57,815 nt of DNA from Alphaproteobacteria bacterium (GTDB taxonomy: Bacteria > Pseudomonadota > Alphaproteobacteria > Caulobacterales > Caulobacteraceae), in the NCBI GenBank assembly GCA_018826515.1, contig JAHKAM010000083.1:1-57815 (forward strand). The letters run 5' to 3'. A model generated the notes under the pieces. It saw nothing but the letters and a program-made list of their open reading frames with translations, had not been told where the DNA came from and did not search any database. Position numbers and translations under genes: made by a program. Below, piece after piece: positions 1-9,273 of this stretch (positions are counted from its first letter, which is position 1; each line of letters starts with the position of its first letter).

Positions 1-313
1 CCTCGGCCCAGTCGAGGACGGTCAGCCGGTTCACCACCAGTTCCTTGGCGGTGCGTTCGGTCCCGTCCTTGGCGGCGTAGGCCGTGTCGATGAAGGCGCC
101 GACGACGACGGCTTCGCAGCCTTGGGCCAGTCCGCGGGCGATAACCTTCTCGTTGAGCCCCTTCGACCAGCTGACGCAATTGACCCCGACGAGCCGGTCC
201 TTGCCGGCGGCGTCGACGCCGCGCTTTTCGAGCAGCCGGAACACCGCCTTGGCGAAGTCCGGGCTGATCTGAGGGTCGGCCGCGAGGCGGCCGGTGAACA
301 CCATGGTCTGCAT
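1..313 (-). CDS. Single-stranded DNA-binding (SSB-like) protein, partial at window edge
   Basis: Reading leftwards from an ATG, the product begins MQTMVFTGRLAADPQIS and stays open to the window edge, so the C-terminus is missing. The pattern VFTGRLAADP, then VGVNCVSW, then ELVVNRLTVLDW fits the strands of an SSB OB fold. Such proteins coat single-stranded DNA during replication or recombination of plasmids and integrative elements. A TAGGAG ribosome site sits about 7 bases before the start. It is the last visible gene of a leftward backbone block with the helicase, ParB-like, Toprim and RadC genes. The family call is by pattern only; the acidic C-terminal tip that would confirm SSB is outside the window. 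Confidence 0.65.
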   Translation of the reverse strand, partial: MQTMVFTGRLAADPQISPDFAKAVFRLLEKRGVDAAGKDRLVGVNCVSWSKGLNEKVIARGLAQGCEAVVVGAFIDTAYAAKDGTERTAKELVVNRLTVLDWAE

Positions 314-339
314 GTCAGTCTCCTATTGATCCGAAGCGC

Positions 340-358
340 CGGGGAGCCGATCTCCCCG
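340..358 (-). repeat. Stem-loop in the leader of the SSB-like gene
   Basis: Perfect 7-base inverted repeat CGGGGAG / CTCCCCG with a 5-base loop, about 30 bases before the start codon of the SSB-like gene and just after a purine-rich stretch on the coding strand. It could be a weak terminator of the upstream helicase gene or a leader structure affecting translation. Similar purine-rich leaders with hairpins precede the helicase and radC genes. Confidence 0.4.
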
Positions 359-435
359 ATCCCGCTTCACCCGGGACCTCCCTTCCTCCAGCCCCTCCTG
401 TCCGGACGGGGCCTCCGCCCCGCCCGGCGCATGCC

Positions 436-3400
436 TCAGGCGGCCGCTCCGTCGAAGACGGTCTGGACGGGATGGCGGCGCAGCACCGCCTCCACCACCT
501 CAGGCCGATCCGTCGGCGCGAACACCCGGGGCGTAAAGGCGATGATCTCGACGAAGCACCCGAGCGCGACCAGGGCGTCCCGGTCCGTCCGCCCGCCGAC
601 GACCTCGATCCGCCAGCGGTCCATGACCCGCGACCGCTTGAGCCACAGGCCGCCTTCCAGCGAGAGCTGGACGTTGCGATCCAGCAAGGTGGCGACGGTC
701 CTCGCCCCGTCCGACCACGCCTCGCCGACATCGGTCAGGCCGAGGCTCGCCTTGAGGCTCCGGGCCTGGACCTGGTCCAGCACACGCCCCAGCCAGCGCC
801 GGCCGTCCGGCGCCCTGACCCGACGCACAGAACAGCCGCGCGCGGGCATCCGACCCCAGATCGGCAGCAGCAGACCGGTCGCGAGCGTGAGCTCGCGCGT
901 CCGCCAGGGGTCGGTTCCCGCCACCTCCTCATCCCAGATGCGGCGCCATTCATCGACCGCCGCGGGCTTCCAGGCCGATTCCTCGAAGGTCCTCTCCGGC
1001 AGGGTCTGACGTCCATCCGGCCGGACCAGGCGAACGGCGGCGACCAGCCGGTCCTCGTCCGTGGCGGTGGTCAGGCCGAGCTCGGCGACCGCCGCCCGGC
1101 CGGATTTGGCGTTGACGACCAGCTGATGGGCGACGTCGGCGGCCCGGGCCAGCGCGTCATGCGAGAGCAGGATGTCGCGACGAACCCTGAGCGAGAAGGT
1201 CACCAGGGCGGTTTCAGCGCCGGTCGAGACATCGGTTCGGATGGTTTCCTGGTGCAGAACCGCCAATTCCTCCGCCTCGATGTCTTCAAGTCCACGGTCC
1301 AGATCCCCCGACGCGGCGGCGCGCTCGAGGATGCCCGAGAGAATGCGGTCGAAGTCCTCGAACAAGGCGTTCTGATCGGCGATCCTGAGCGCCAGCAGGC
1401 GGTTGAGGAAGGTGTGGATCGGCGGCAAGTCGTCGGACGGCTTGAGCCCGCCGTCGGCGTCGAGCAGCTTGAGACCCGTTTTGGTCATAAAGGTCTCGAG
1501 CGTCATCGCAGCGAGTTCACCGAACGCCAGGGCCCCGTAGAAGACCAGCAGGGCCCGGCGCGCCCATGGGCTTTCCAGATTGTCCTCGGCCCGGAAGAGG
1601 CCCGCCCCGGCCGTCCGGCGCTCGCCGCGCGTGAGCGCGCCGAGCGTGTCCAGACGGCGGGCGATGGTCGAGGTGAAGCGTTTTTCGCCCTGGATGTCCG
1701 TCGTGACCGGCCGGAACAGCGGGGCCGAGGCCTGGTGGGTGCGGTGGCTCCGGCCCAGGCCCTGGATGGCGGCGTCGGCCCGCCAGCCCGGTTCGACCAG
1801 ATAGTGGACCCGGCGCTGCCGGTTCGCCGCCGACAGGTCCGCGTGATAGCTGCGCCCGGTGCCTCCGGCGTCGGAGAAGATCAGCACCCGCTTGCGGCCG
1901 CTCATGAAGGCGTCGGTCTCGGCGCGCGCCGCCGAGGCGCCGCGCCGTTCCACCAGCCTGCGTCCGTCGCGCACGACCACCCGCCGGGACCGCCCGGTGA
2001 TCTCGGCGACGGCGTCCGCGCCGAGGGCCTCCAACAGGGCGTCGAGCACCCCGGGCACGGCGGGCAGGCAGGCCATCTGTTCGATCAGGCTCCCGCGCCG
2101 GGCCAGCGCCTCCTGGCTGACGGCCGGACGGCCGTCGTCCATGACAGGAACGAGGACGACCTCGCCGTTCTCCCCCTCGATCGCCTCCATCAGATGCACG
2201 GGAAATGCCTCGCGCAGATAATCGAGGACATATTCACGCGGGGTCATGTCGATCGCAAGGTTGTTCCATTCCTCCGGTGGGACGGACGCCAGCCGCCGCT
2301 CCATCACCGCCTCATTGGTCGAGACGATCTGGACCACGGCCGAGCGATCGTGGCCCAGATCCTCCCGGATCGAGGCCACCAGGCTCGGCGCCTTCAGCCC
2401 CGCGAGCAGATGGCCGAAGAAGCGCAGCTTGGCGCCCTCGAAGGCGGAATGGGCCGCCGAGGCGGCCTGGCCGCTCCTGGGCTTGCCCGCCTCGTCGTTG
2501 ACGCCGACGGCCTTCAAGGCCTCGGCGAGATTGGCGTGGATCAGTTGGAAGGCGTCGGCCCAGGCGTCCCAGATCGCGATGTCGTCGGACGTCAGGGGAT
2601 GGACCAGCGGCTCGTATTCGACCCCCTCGAACGACAGGCTCCGCGCCACATAGAGGCCGAGCGCCTTGAGTTCACGCGCCACCAGCTCCATCGCCGCCAC
2701 CCCGCCCCGGTCCATGGCCTCCAGGAAATCCGCCCGCGACATGAAGGGCGCCTCCGGCCCGCCCCACAGGCCCAGCCGGGCGGCATAGGCCAGGTTCTCG
2801 GCGGTGGTGGCGCCGGTCGCCGAGACATAGAGGACCCGCGCATCGGGCAGTCGGTTCTGCAGCGCCAGACCGGCCATCCCCTGCAGCGACGCCTTCTTCG
2901 TTCCCCGCGCGCCCTTGCCGCCACCCGCGGCGTTGGCCATCGCATGGGCCTCGTCGAAGGCGATGACGCCGTCGAAATCCGCGCCGAGCCAGGCGATGAT
3001 CTGGTCGAGCCGCGATTGACGGGCGCCCCGCGCCGGTTGGCGAAGCGTCGCATAGGTCGTGTACAGAATGCCCCGGTCGAGCCGGATGGCGTCCCCCTGT
3101 TTCCAGCTCGAAAGGGGCACGATGTCATGAGCGCCGCCGCCGATCGCCGCCCAGTCGCGCCGCGCGTCCTCCAGCAAGGCGTCGTTCCGTGACAGCCATA
3201 GCGCGCGCACCCGGCCCTGGCTCATGTTGTCGGCGATGACGGCGGCGATCTGGCGGCCTTTGCCGCAGCCGGTGCCATCGCCCAGGAAGAAGCCGCGCCG
3301 CAGCTGGACGGCGTCCTCCTGGTCCTCGGGCGCGAGCACCATATGGTGGGGCGCCGTGTCCAGCCGCCACTGTCCGGGCAGATGCGCGGCGTGGGCCTCG

Positions 3401-4698
3401 CCGGCGTAGATGACCATCTCGGTCTGGGCGTCCGAGATCCAGCCCTGGTCGCGCATGGCCGGAGGGAGGACCGGTCGATAGGTCGGCGCCGGCGGCGCCA
3501 CCGAGGCCATGGGCCCGGACTCGACCAGAGGCGACGGATGCGGGCGGGGCTCGGGCAGAACGATCCGCCCCAGGGCGTGGGCCTGGTATAGCCCGACATC
3601 GCGACCCTCCCCCGTCCAGGCGCGAACCTCATAGGTCAGGGCCGCAGCCCCACCCAGAAAGGCCAGCCGGCCGGAGGGCAAGGCCAGGCCTCGCGCGCGT
3701 GGTCCCAGCAGGGCGTCTATCGTCACCGGCAGGCGTGTTCGCGGCCTGGCGCCGATCCGCGGCGAAATCGCCCCTGTCATCCGCGCCGCGCTCTGCAGGT
3801 CGTCGGCGGTCTGGAGCGGCGCGGCGCCCGCGGGACCTTCGGCGCGGTCGATCACCAGCAGACCGGTCTCAACGGAGGTCCCATGTTTGGCGAAACCGCC
3901 GGACGGCAAGGCGATGCGGCTCACGACGACGCCGACCTCGCAGAGGCGGCGAAGCAGCGCGGCGTCCGTCAGGGCGTTCAGGGGGACGATCGCGGCCAAC
4001 CGGCCATGGTCGGCCAGGGCCTTCAGGGCCGCCGTCAGATGGGCGGCCAGGTTCGAGAACGGCGGATTGCACACCACCACGTCGAATTCGCCCGAGCCCG
4101 CGGACAGGTCATGGATATGGCGTCCGTCGTGGCGCGTCCGGTCCGCGCCCGGAAAGAGCCCGTCGAGGAGGTCGGCCCGACCGGTCGCGAGCTCGTTCAG
4201 GCTCAGCAGCCCACCGCAGGCCTCCGCGACCGAGGCGATGAGGCCCGTTCCGGCCGAGGGCTCGAGGACGCGGTCGCCGGGACGCACCTGGGCGGCCAGG
4301 ACGGCGAGCGCGGCCAGATGAGGCGGCGTCGAGAATTGATCGAACGCGACCTGCGCCTCGCTGCGCCGGGACTGGGTCAGCCCGAGCGCCGAGACGGCCG
4401 CCAGCAGGGCGGTGATCTCCGCCGGCGCATCTTCCAGGCGGCCGATCTGGGGCGCGAGACGCCGGACCTGCAGGACCGTCGCCGCCTCTATCGCGTCATA
4501 GGCGTCGCGCCAGGCCCAGACGCCCTCGGCGTCGGACCCGCCGAACGCGGTCGTCATGATGGCGGCGACGAGCTTGCGGTCGAGCGGACGGGACCGCGCC
4601 AGATGCGCCGCCAGCGCCCGGGCGGCAGCGAGGATATTGGCGGCGGCATCGCCGGCGGCCGGATCGGCGAACAGGGACAGGTTGGGGGTCGAGGACAT
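436..4698 (-). CDS. N6-methyltransferase / strawberry-notch-like SF2 helicase fusion
   Basis: Product of 1420 residues. The N-terminal third is a SAM-dependent DNA methyltransferase domain: EPSAGTG at residues 146-152 and the catalytic NPPF at 211-214. It is followed by a helicase of the strawberry-notch family: a Walker A-like GDGTGCGKGR near residue 470, the DEAH box FDEAHAMA near 580, and the family C-terminal block FSDAGGTGRSYHAD near 935 followed by a GLGRSHRTHQ arginine motif. Such fusions are common on alphaproteobacterial plasmids and integrative elements and are thought to act in DNA maintenance or anti-restriction; the exact role is not established. The start chosen (MSSTPNLSLF) has a GGAG site about 10 bases upstream; a longer frame exists but has no ribosome site. 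Confidence 0.9.
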   Translation of the reverse strand: MSSTPNLSLFADPAAGDAAANILAAARALAAHLARSRPLDRKLVAAIMTTAFGGSDAEGVWAWRDAYDAIEAATVLQVRRLAPQIGRLEDAPAEITALLAAVSALGLTQSRRSEAQVAFDQFSTPPHLAALAVLAAQVRPGDRVLEPSAGTGLIASVAEACGGLLSLNELATGRADLLDGLFPGADRTRHDGRHIHDLSAGSGEFDVVVCNPPFSNLAAHLTAALKALADHGRLAAIVPLNALTDAALLRRLCEVGVVVSRIALPSGGFAKHGTSVETGLLVIDRAEGPAGAAPLQTADDLQSAARMTGAISPRIGARPRTRLPVTIDALLGPRARGLALPSGRLAFLGGAAALTYEVRAWTGEGRDVGLYQAHALGRIVLPEPRPHPSPLVESGPMASVAPPAPTYRPVLPPAMRDQGWISDAQTEMVIYAGEAHAAHLPGQWRLDTAPHHMVLAPEDQEDAVQLRRGFFLGDGTGCGKGRQIAAVIADNMSQGRVRALWLSRNDALLEDARRDWAAIGGGAHDIVPLSSWKQGDAIRLDRGILYTTYATLRQPARGARQSRLDQIIAWLGADFDGVIAFDEAHAMANAAGGGKGARGTKKASLQGMAGLALQNRLPDARVLYVSATGATTAENLAYAARLGLWGGPEAPFMSRADFLEAMDRGGVAAMELVARELKALGLYVARSLSFEGVEYEPLVHPLTSDDIAIWDAWADAFQLIHANLAEALKAVGVNDEAGKPRSGQAASAAHSAFEGAKLRFFGHLLAGLKAPSLVASIREDLGHDRSAVVQIVSTNEAVMERRLASVPPEEWNNLAIDMTPREYVLDYLREAFPVHLMEAIEGENGEVVLVPVMDDGRPAVSQEALARRGSLIEQMACLPAVPGVLDALLEALGADAVAEITGRSRRVVVRDGRRLVERRGASAARAETDAFMSGRKRVLIFSDAGGTGRSYHADLSAANRQRRVHYLVEPGWRADAAIQGLGRSHRTHQASAPLFRPVTTDIQGEKRFTSTIARRLDTLGALTRGERRTAGAGLFRAEDNLESPWARRALLVFYGALAFGELAAMTLETFMTKTGLKLLDADGGLKPSDDLPPIHTFLNRLLALRIADQNALFEDFDRILSGILERAAASGDLDRGLEDIEAEELAVLHQETIRTDVSTGAETALVTFSLRVRRDILLSHDALARAADVAHQLVVNAKSGRAAVAELGLTTATDEDRLVAAVRLVRPDGRQTLPERTFEESAWKPAAVDEWRRIWDEEVAGTDPWRTRELTLATGLLLPIWGRMPARGCSVRRVRAPDGRRWLGRVLDQVQARSLKASLGLTDVGEAWSDGARTVATLLDRNVQLSLEGGLWLKRSRVMDRWRIEVVGGRTDRDALVALGCFVEIIAFTPRVFAPTDRPEVVEAVLRRHPVQTVFDGAAA

Positions 4699-4808
4699 GG
4701 CGAAGGCTCCGGCAGCCTGGAGCGGAGGGCGCCTCCCTCCCGGTCCTGCAGGCTCGCCTCGCCCCGCCCTTTCCTCGCCCTTTCCCACGCCAGGGATTCG
4801 CACGACTA

Positions 4809-4835
4809 CGCCGCCCCGGCTGAGCCGGGGCGGCG
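4809..4835 (-). terminator. Perfect 12-bp hairpin downstream of the ParB-like gene
   Basis: CGCCGCCCCGGC and its exact reverse complement are separated by a 3-base loop, 21 bases beyond the stop of the ParB-like gene in the direction of transcription and about 110 bases before the helicase start. A very stable stem, but no T-run follows, so it may be a factor-assisted terminator, an mRNA 3' end or a partial terminator/attenuator rather than a classical intrinsic terminator. Confidence 0.5.
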
Positions 4836-4855
4836 TCCGTCAGGAAGACTGGCGG

Positions 4856-6898
4856 TCAGGCGGCGGCGGGATCGAGCGCGGCCTCACCGGCCGGGGTGAC
4901 GGCGAACGCCCCAACCCCGTCGTCGTTGAACGCAGGGTCTTGCTCGTCGATGGGCCGGTCGTCAGCTTCGTCGGCATCGTCCTCCGGCGAGCCCGCCCAG
5001 GACAGGCCGGCCGGCGCCCAGGTCCGCGACGCCGCCTGTTCGGCGACCCAGTCGACCAGTTCGCCCTTCTTCAGCGACCTGGCGCGGTCGTCTTCGGCCC
5101 CCATGGCCTCGAGCATCCCCAGCAGCAGCCCCTTGGAATGAAGCTGAAGGAAGGGCGCGTCAGGCGTCCAGTGCAGGGTGATGTCCGCCGCGCAGAGCGC
5201 GGCCAGTTCAGCCGCTTCCGCGCGGGCGCTGCGCCGGATCAGGGTCGTGCGTTCCTCGCGGACGTCGAGGCTGATCGCGGTCAGTTCGGCCAGCAGACCC
5301 ATCTTCTCGCCATGCGGCAGCGCATGAACCCAGGCGATGACGGTCTCGCCCGAAGCCTGCCAGGTCGCGCGGCGATCGTCCAGCCGCTGGCGCACCTCTC
5401 CGTCCAGGGGTTCGATCACCCGCCCGCCGGCCGGATTGAACCCGGTGGCGAGGATCGCCAGAGCCGAGTCCGGGCGCGCCACATGGGTGCGCAGCACCAG
5501 AACGGTGAACAGGCGCGCGATCAAGGCGGTCAGGGCGGCGCCCGGGTCATCGGCCAGGGCGCGGATCAGTCCCCGCGTCGCGACGTCGGTGCGCACGCCG
5601 TGCAGGGCATGGTTGACGCCGTCGATCTCCGGCGCGGGCGTCGCCACTTCGGGAGGGACATAGGCCGGCGGAGCCGACGCCTGGTTCGGTGGACCGCTCC
5701 CGGTCGAACCGTCCTCCTCGATCTCGGGTTCCTCGGGCGTGTAGCAGCGCACATCGACGCCCGTGCCGGAGGCGGGCCACATAACCATCGTCGTCACCAC
5801 CCGCCCGCCGCAACCCGTCTGGTCCGCCGTCACCCGGGCGCGGATCATGGCGATGATGGCGGCGTCCACAGTCTCGGGGTCGCCGGCCTCCGAGAGAGCC
5901 CGCCGGGCCGTCTCCGCCCGCTCATTGAACACCTCGCGCTGGGCCCGGTAACGCGCCATGTCTTCAGCCGGAAGCTGGCCGCCGTAGACATAGCCCAGCG
6001 CTTCCAGGTCATCGGGCAGTTCAGGCTCGGGTCCGGCGGTGACATGCACCGCGATCCCCTCGGCCTCGAAGACGGCGGCGATGGCGCGCGCCCGTCGGAT
6101 CCACAGGTCGGTCAGGATGTCGGGATCGAGCAATACGGGCGCCAGCTCCCCGAACAGATCCGCCTCGGTGCGGCCGCCGGCTTCTCCATAGCGGACCGAA
6201 TCCACCAGGGCGCAGCGGCGGTCCCGGGCGGTGACCCGCCCTTCGTCGAGCCGTTCCGTGATGCGCCAATCCTGAAATCCATGCCCGTCCAGCGCCGCCT
6301 CGGCGAGCTCGGCCTGCTCCGCCTTGTCCGGCAGACGGGCCAGCAGCCGGGCCTGTTTGAGGGTCATGCGCCCGGCCTTCAGGGCCGCGAGGGCGACCGG
6401 CGGCAGCCCGGCCAGGGCGGCCAGGCGTTTGACGTCGATCTCGGCGTAACCGAGAGCCCGGGAGATCACGGACACCGTCAGCCTGGATTTCAGCATCCGG
6501 CCGATGGCGGCGATGATATCGGCGACATGGACGGGCACGGCCGTGTTGGTCAACAGGACGGCCGCCGCCTGGCGAGCCGGATCGGTCTCGACATAGACCG
6601 TGACCGGGTAGGTCTCGTCGATCTCCCCCGCGTCCAGCAGCAAGCCCAGGGCCAGGCGCCGACGGCGGCCGTCCAATGCCATCCAGGGCTCCTCTTTTCT
6701 GCCGCGGCCGGGGCGGACGGTGAGGCGCTGCAGCTGGCCGGCGGCCTTCATCGTGGCGGCCAAGGTCGGGATGTCGTCATCCGGCGGCTCATTGAATCGC
6801 AGATTCTCGCGGGCGATGCCGATGTCGCCGAGGCGGACGGTGCGTTCGTCGCGCGCGACGACGACCGCGGGCATGCTGACAGGAACAAGGTCGGTCAT
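4856..6898 (-). CDS. ParB/RepB/Spo0J-family protein with ParB-like nuclease domain
   Basis: Product of 680 residues. The first ~100 residues have the ParB/Srx-like domain: VRLGDIGIARENLR, then LAATMKAAGQLQRLTVRP, then ALDGRRRRLALG corresponding to the conserved GERRxRA loop. A KorB/helix-turn-helix-like region follows (SVISRALGYAEIDVKRLAALAG). The long C-terminal half is unrecognised. This is larger than partition ParB (about 300 aa), and no parA lies beside it, so it is more likely the accessory ParB-like protein typical of alphaproteobacterial plasmid/ICE backbones than a partition protein. The leader holds a GGGCGCCGG / CCGGCGCCC inverted repeat (about 6913-6948). Confidence 0.85.
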   Translation of the reverse strand: MTDLVPVSMPAVVVARDERTVRLGDIGIARENLRFNEPPDDDIPTLAATMKAAGQLQRLTVRPGRGRKEEPWMALDGRRRRLALGLLLDAGEIDETYPVTVYVETDPARQAAAVLLTNTAVPVHVADIIAAIGRMLKSRLTVSVISRALGYAEIDVKRLAALAGLPPVALAALKAGRMTLKQARLLARLPDKAEQAELAEAALDGHGFQDWRITERLDEGRVTARDRRCALVDSVRYGEAGGRTEADLFGELAPVLLDPDILTDLWIRRARAIAAVFEAEGIAVHVTAGPEPELPDDLEALGYVYGGQLPAEDMARYRAQREVFNERAETARRALSEAGDPETVDAAIIAMIRARVTADQTGCGGRVVTTMVMWPASGTGVDVRCYTPEEPEIEEDGSTGSGPPNQASAPPAYVPPEVATPAPEIDGVNHALHGVRTDVATRGLIRALADDPGAALTALIARLFTVLVLRTHVARPDSALAILATGFNPAGGRVIEPLDGEVRQRLDDRRATWQASGETVIAWVHALPHGEKMGLLAELTAISLDVREERTTLIRRSARAEAAELAALCAADITLHWTPDAPFLQLHSKGLLLGMLEAMGAEDDRARSLKKGELVDWVAEQAASRTWAPAGLSWAGSPEDDADEADDRPIDEQDPAFNDDGVGAFAVTPAGEAALDPAAA

Positions 6899-6949
6899 GG
6901 GGACTCTCCTGCCGGGCGCCGGGGCCCATCCCCGCCGCTCCGGCGCCCA

Positions 6950-7852
6950 TCAAGACCCTCGCTCCTCTCCTTTCGCCGCGGCGACGGCCACCTCGTTCCA
7001 GTCGCCGAACGGCGGGTCTGGAAGGACGATACGGACCTCCAGACCGCCGGGCACGAGGCGGCCTCGAAGCCGCGCCGCGCAGCCCTCGCCCGCGGCTCCC
7101 CGGTCGGCCGCGATCAGCACGCGGCGCACCCGCGCGGGCGGCGTCCAGGCCGCGAGGTTGTTCGCCGCCATCAGGGCCCAACCCGGAAGTTGGAAGCGGT
7201 CCATGGCGCACAGGGTCGTGACAACGCCTTCCCCGACCAGCATCTCCGCAGCCGCCGAAGCCAGGCGAACGGCGGCGCCGGCCGGAACCAGGCCGACCGT
7301 CTTTCGCGTCAGTCGCAGGCCCGAGGCGAGACGCCCGTTCCGGTCCAGATAGGTCAGCTCCACCGCCGTCAGCCGGTCCTCTCTGTCGCTGATCCGCGCG
7401 ATCAGGGCGGGGCGACCCCGGCCGCTGGGCCGGTAGACAGAGATCGGCGTTTCCGGATGGAAGCCGAGGTTCGACGCGGCGGCGACGGCTTGAACGGCGC
7501 GGCGACGCAGGTAGCGATCGGCGGGGCCGCCGCCATCCAGCCCCCGACAACCGGCCCAGAGATCCGAGGCCGTCCGGAGACGAAGACGGGGATCGGGCCT
7601 TGGGACCGGCGGACCCGGCGGCCCACCGCCGGTCAATCGGCCGGCATCGTCGATGAAGCCCCGGTCGTGCAACTGATCGCGGACGGTCCTCCAGTCCGAC
7701 CCGCCGAAGCCGTGAATGACGACCCGGTTGTCGGTCAGCAGCAGCGAGACCGAACGATCCCGCGCGCTATGGCCGGGCGCAGGGACATTGGCGCGCCGTC
7801 CGCCGGAATAGAGATCGCCGCCCAGGGCGGCGACGATGCGATGCAAGGTCAT
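6950..7852 (-). CDS. Toprim-domain primase-like protein
   Basis: Product of 300 residues. The N-terminus (VPAPGHSARDRSVSLLL) resembles the zinc-finger-type primase region without its cysteines. The C-terminal half is Toprim-like: LVGEGVVTTL gives the glutamate strand and VLIAADRGAAGE corresponds to the DxD strand, although the second acidic residue is replaced by glycine here (D-R-G rather than D-x-D). FGDWNEVAV near the end matches the family's DWN signature. Such proteins occur next to RadC and ParB-like genes on mobile backbones. With an altered metal site, primase activity is uncertain. The gene begins 7 bases after radC ends, indicating one operon. Confidence 0.8.
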   Translation of the reverse strand: MTLHRIVAALGGDLYSGGRRANVPAPGHSARDRSVSLLLTDNRVVIHGFGGSDWRTVRDQLHDRGFIDDAGRLTGGGPPGPPVPRPDPRLRLRTASDLWAGCRGLDGGGPADRYLRRRAVQAVAAASNLGFHPETPISVYRPSGRGRPALIARISDREDRLTAVELTYLDRNGRLASGLRLTRKTVGLVPAGAAVRLASAAAEMLVGEGVVTTLCAMDRFQLPGWALMAANNLAAWTPPARVRRVLIAADRGAAGEGCAARLRGRLVPGGLEVRIVLPDPPFGDWNEVAVAAAKGEERGS

Positions 7853-7859
7853 GGCCGCC

Positions 7860-8558
7860 TCAGATCAGGCCGAGGGCCTTGAAGCTGGCCGTGCCTTCCC
7901 GGCCGACGACGAGGTGGTCATGGACCTGCAGATTGAAAACCCGCGCCGCCTCGACGATCTGTCGCGTCATCTGGATATCGGCCTGCGACGGCGTCGGGTC
8001 GCCGGAGGGATGATTGTGGACCAGGATCAGGGCCGACGCCGAAAGTTCAAGCGCCCGGCGAATGATTTCGCGCGGATAGACAGGGGCATGGTCAACTGTC
8101 CCGTCGGCGACGAGTTCGTCCCGCATCAGCTGGTTCCTGCGATCCAGAAACAAGGTCCTGAACTGCTCGCGCGGCTCGTGAGCGAGCGCCGCCCGCACAT
8201 AGGCCACCAGCGCGGTCCAGGACGTGATGACCGGGCGGCGGCTGGCTTCGGCGCGCGCAAGACGGACCGCGAACTCGCGCACAAGCGTCAGCTCGGCCCG
8301 GAGGACGGCCCCCACGCTGGACGCCTGCGCCAGATCGCCGGGCGCCGCGCCGGCGACGCCGCCGAGGCTCCCGAACTGTTCGAGCAAGGCGGCGGCGAGC
8401 CGCGCAGAATCCGTCTCCGGATCCATCCGCTCCAGTATCAGAGCCAGCAAGGTCTGATCGTCCAGCGCCGCAGGGACCAGGGTCGGCGACGCGGGACGGC
8501 GCCCGCGTGGTTCGGGGGCCGGCGCCCGGATCAGGGTCGGGGTCGGGGTCGGTCTCAT
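7860..8558 (-). CDS. radC: RadC-family JAB/MPN domain protein
   Basis: Product of 232 residues. An N-terminal helical region (ALLEQFGSLGGVAGA) is followed by the JAB1/MPN+ metalloprotease-like core, with the metal motif LVHNHPSGDPTPSQAD (H-x-H...S-x8-D) and the ending FKALGLI. RadC homologues on mobile elements are common; the old DNA-repair label is not well supported and the biochemical role is unknown. The start MRPTPTPTL is chosen because AAGGAGACCGCC precedes it. A 6-bp hairpin (8574-8590, CGCTCC/GGAGCG) lies just before this ribosome site, downstream of a polypurine tract. It is the first gene of the leftward RadC-Toprim pair. Confidence 0.9.
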   Translation of the reverse strand: MRPTPTPTLIRAPAPEPRGRRPASPTLVPAALDDQTLLALILERMDPETDSARLAAALLEQFGSLGGVAGAAPGDLAQASSVGAVLRAELTLVREFAVRLARAEASRRPVITSWTALVAYVRAALAHEPREQFRTLFLDRRNQLMRDELVADGTVDHAPVYPREIIRRALELSASALILVHNHPSGDPTPSQADIQMTRQIVEAARVFNLQVHDHLVVGREGTASFKALGLI

Positions 8559-8661
8559 GGCGGTCTCCTTCTCCGCTCCACCACGGAGCGCCCGCCGTCC
8601 GGCCTTCCTTTCTCTCCACGCCGGGCTTGTCCCCGGCCCGGCGTCGCGCCACCACGGGCCG

Positions 8662-9068
8662 ATGAAATGGCTTCTGATCACCGCCGGACTCCTGCTGGCG
8701 CCGGCCGTCGCCCGGGCCGATCCGTGCGAGGGCCGGCTGCCCGCTCGCGCCGGGGAAGCCTTTGAGGGGATCGTGCGCTAGTCGGCGACGGCGACAGTCT
8801 GTGCGTGGGTGACGCCGTCGACCCGGCCGCCTGGATCGAGGTGCGCCTTTCGGACTTCGACGCCCCCGAACTGCACAGCGCCACCGGCCGCGCGGACCGT
8901 GACCGCCTGGCTCGCCTCGTCGCCCGCCGCCGGCTCGATTGCGTCGCGGTTCGGGGCCGGAACGGCCGGGTCATCGTCCACGACCGCGTGATCGCCTCCT
9001 GCAGGCTCAACGGACGTCGGGTCGGCGACCTCCTCCGCGCCGCCGGGGGCCGGGAGGGTGGAAACTAA
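8662..9068 (+). pseudogene. Secreted thermonuclease-family protein, single-base frameshift
   Basis: The first frame encodes a clean signal peptide (MKWLLITAGLLLAPAVARA) and a mature start DPCEGRLPARAGEAFEG, then stops at TAG (8779). One base later, in another frame, it continues VGDGDSLCVGDAVDPA and WIEVRLSDFDAPELHSATG to the stop, the staphylococcal-nuclease-like GDGDS...R..D.DAPE pattern. Restoring one base in the codon at 8779-8780 (TA to TAC/TAT) joins the halves into one protein of about 135 residues. It is either a real inactivation or a sequencing error. It is divergent from radC and sits at the right edge of the backbone block. Confidence 0.75.
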
Positions 9069-9273
9069 AGCCCCGATCTCCGGTCGCCCGGAGGGACCGT
9101 TCCGCGGATAGACAACCTGTCGAACCCGGGTGGCGCGGCGTGGAGCAGCTCCCGCCTCACCGCGTGGGTGGTCAGGAAAGGCTGGGCTGCTGCGTGGGCT
9201 GCGCCAGATCACGCCAAGCCGTCAGTCGTGAACATCTCCGGCTCAATTGGCCGATTGTGCAGAGGCCGGGCTC
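9069..9273. other. No gene recognised between the nuclease remnant and the IS6 scar
   Basis: Short frames occur on both strands but none has a convincing ribosome site or a recognisable family pattern. Given the broken genes on either side, this is probably eroded insertion-sequence or junction DNA. Confidence 0.4.

Noticed and set aside
472..7882. Very long open frames on the plus strand (906 and 1108 codons) opposite the helicase and ParB-like genes
   Set aside because: They are antisense shadows produced by high GC and codon bias. The products are Arg/Gly/Pro-rich with no family pattern, while the minus strand carries clear domains.
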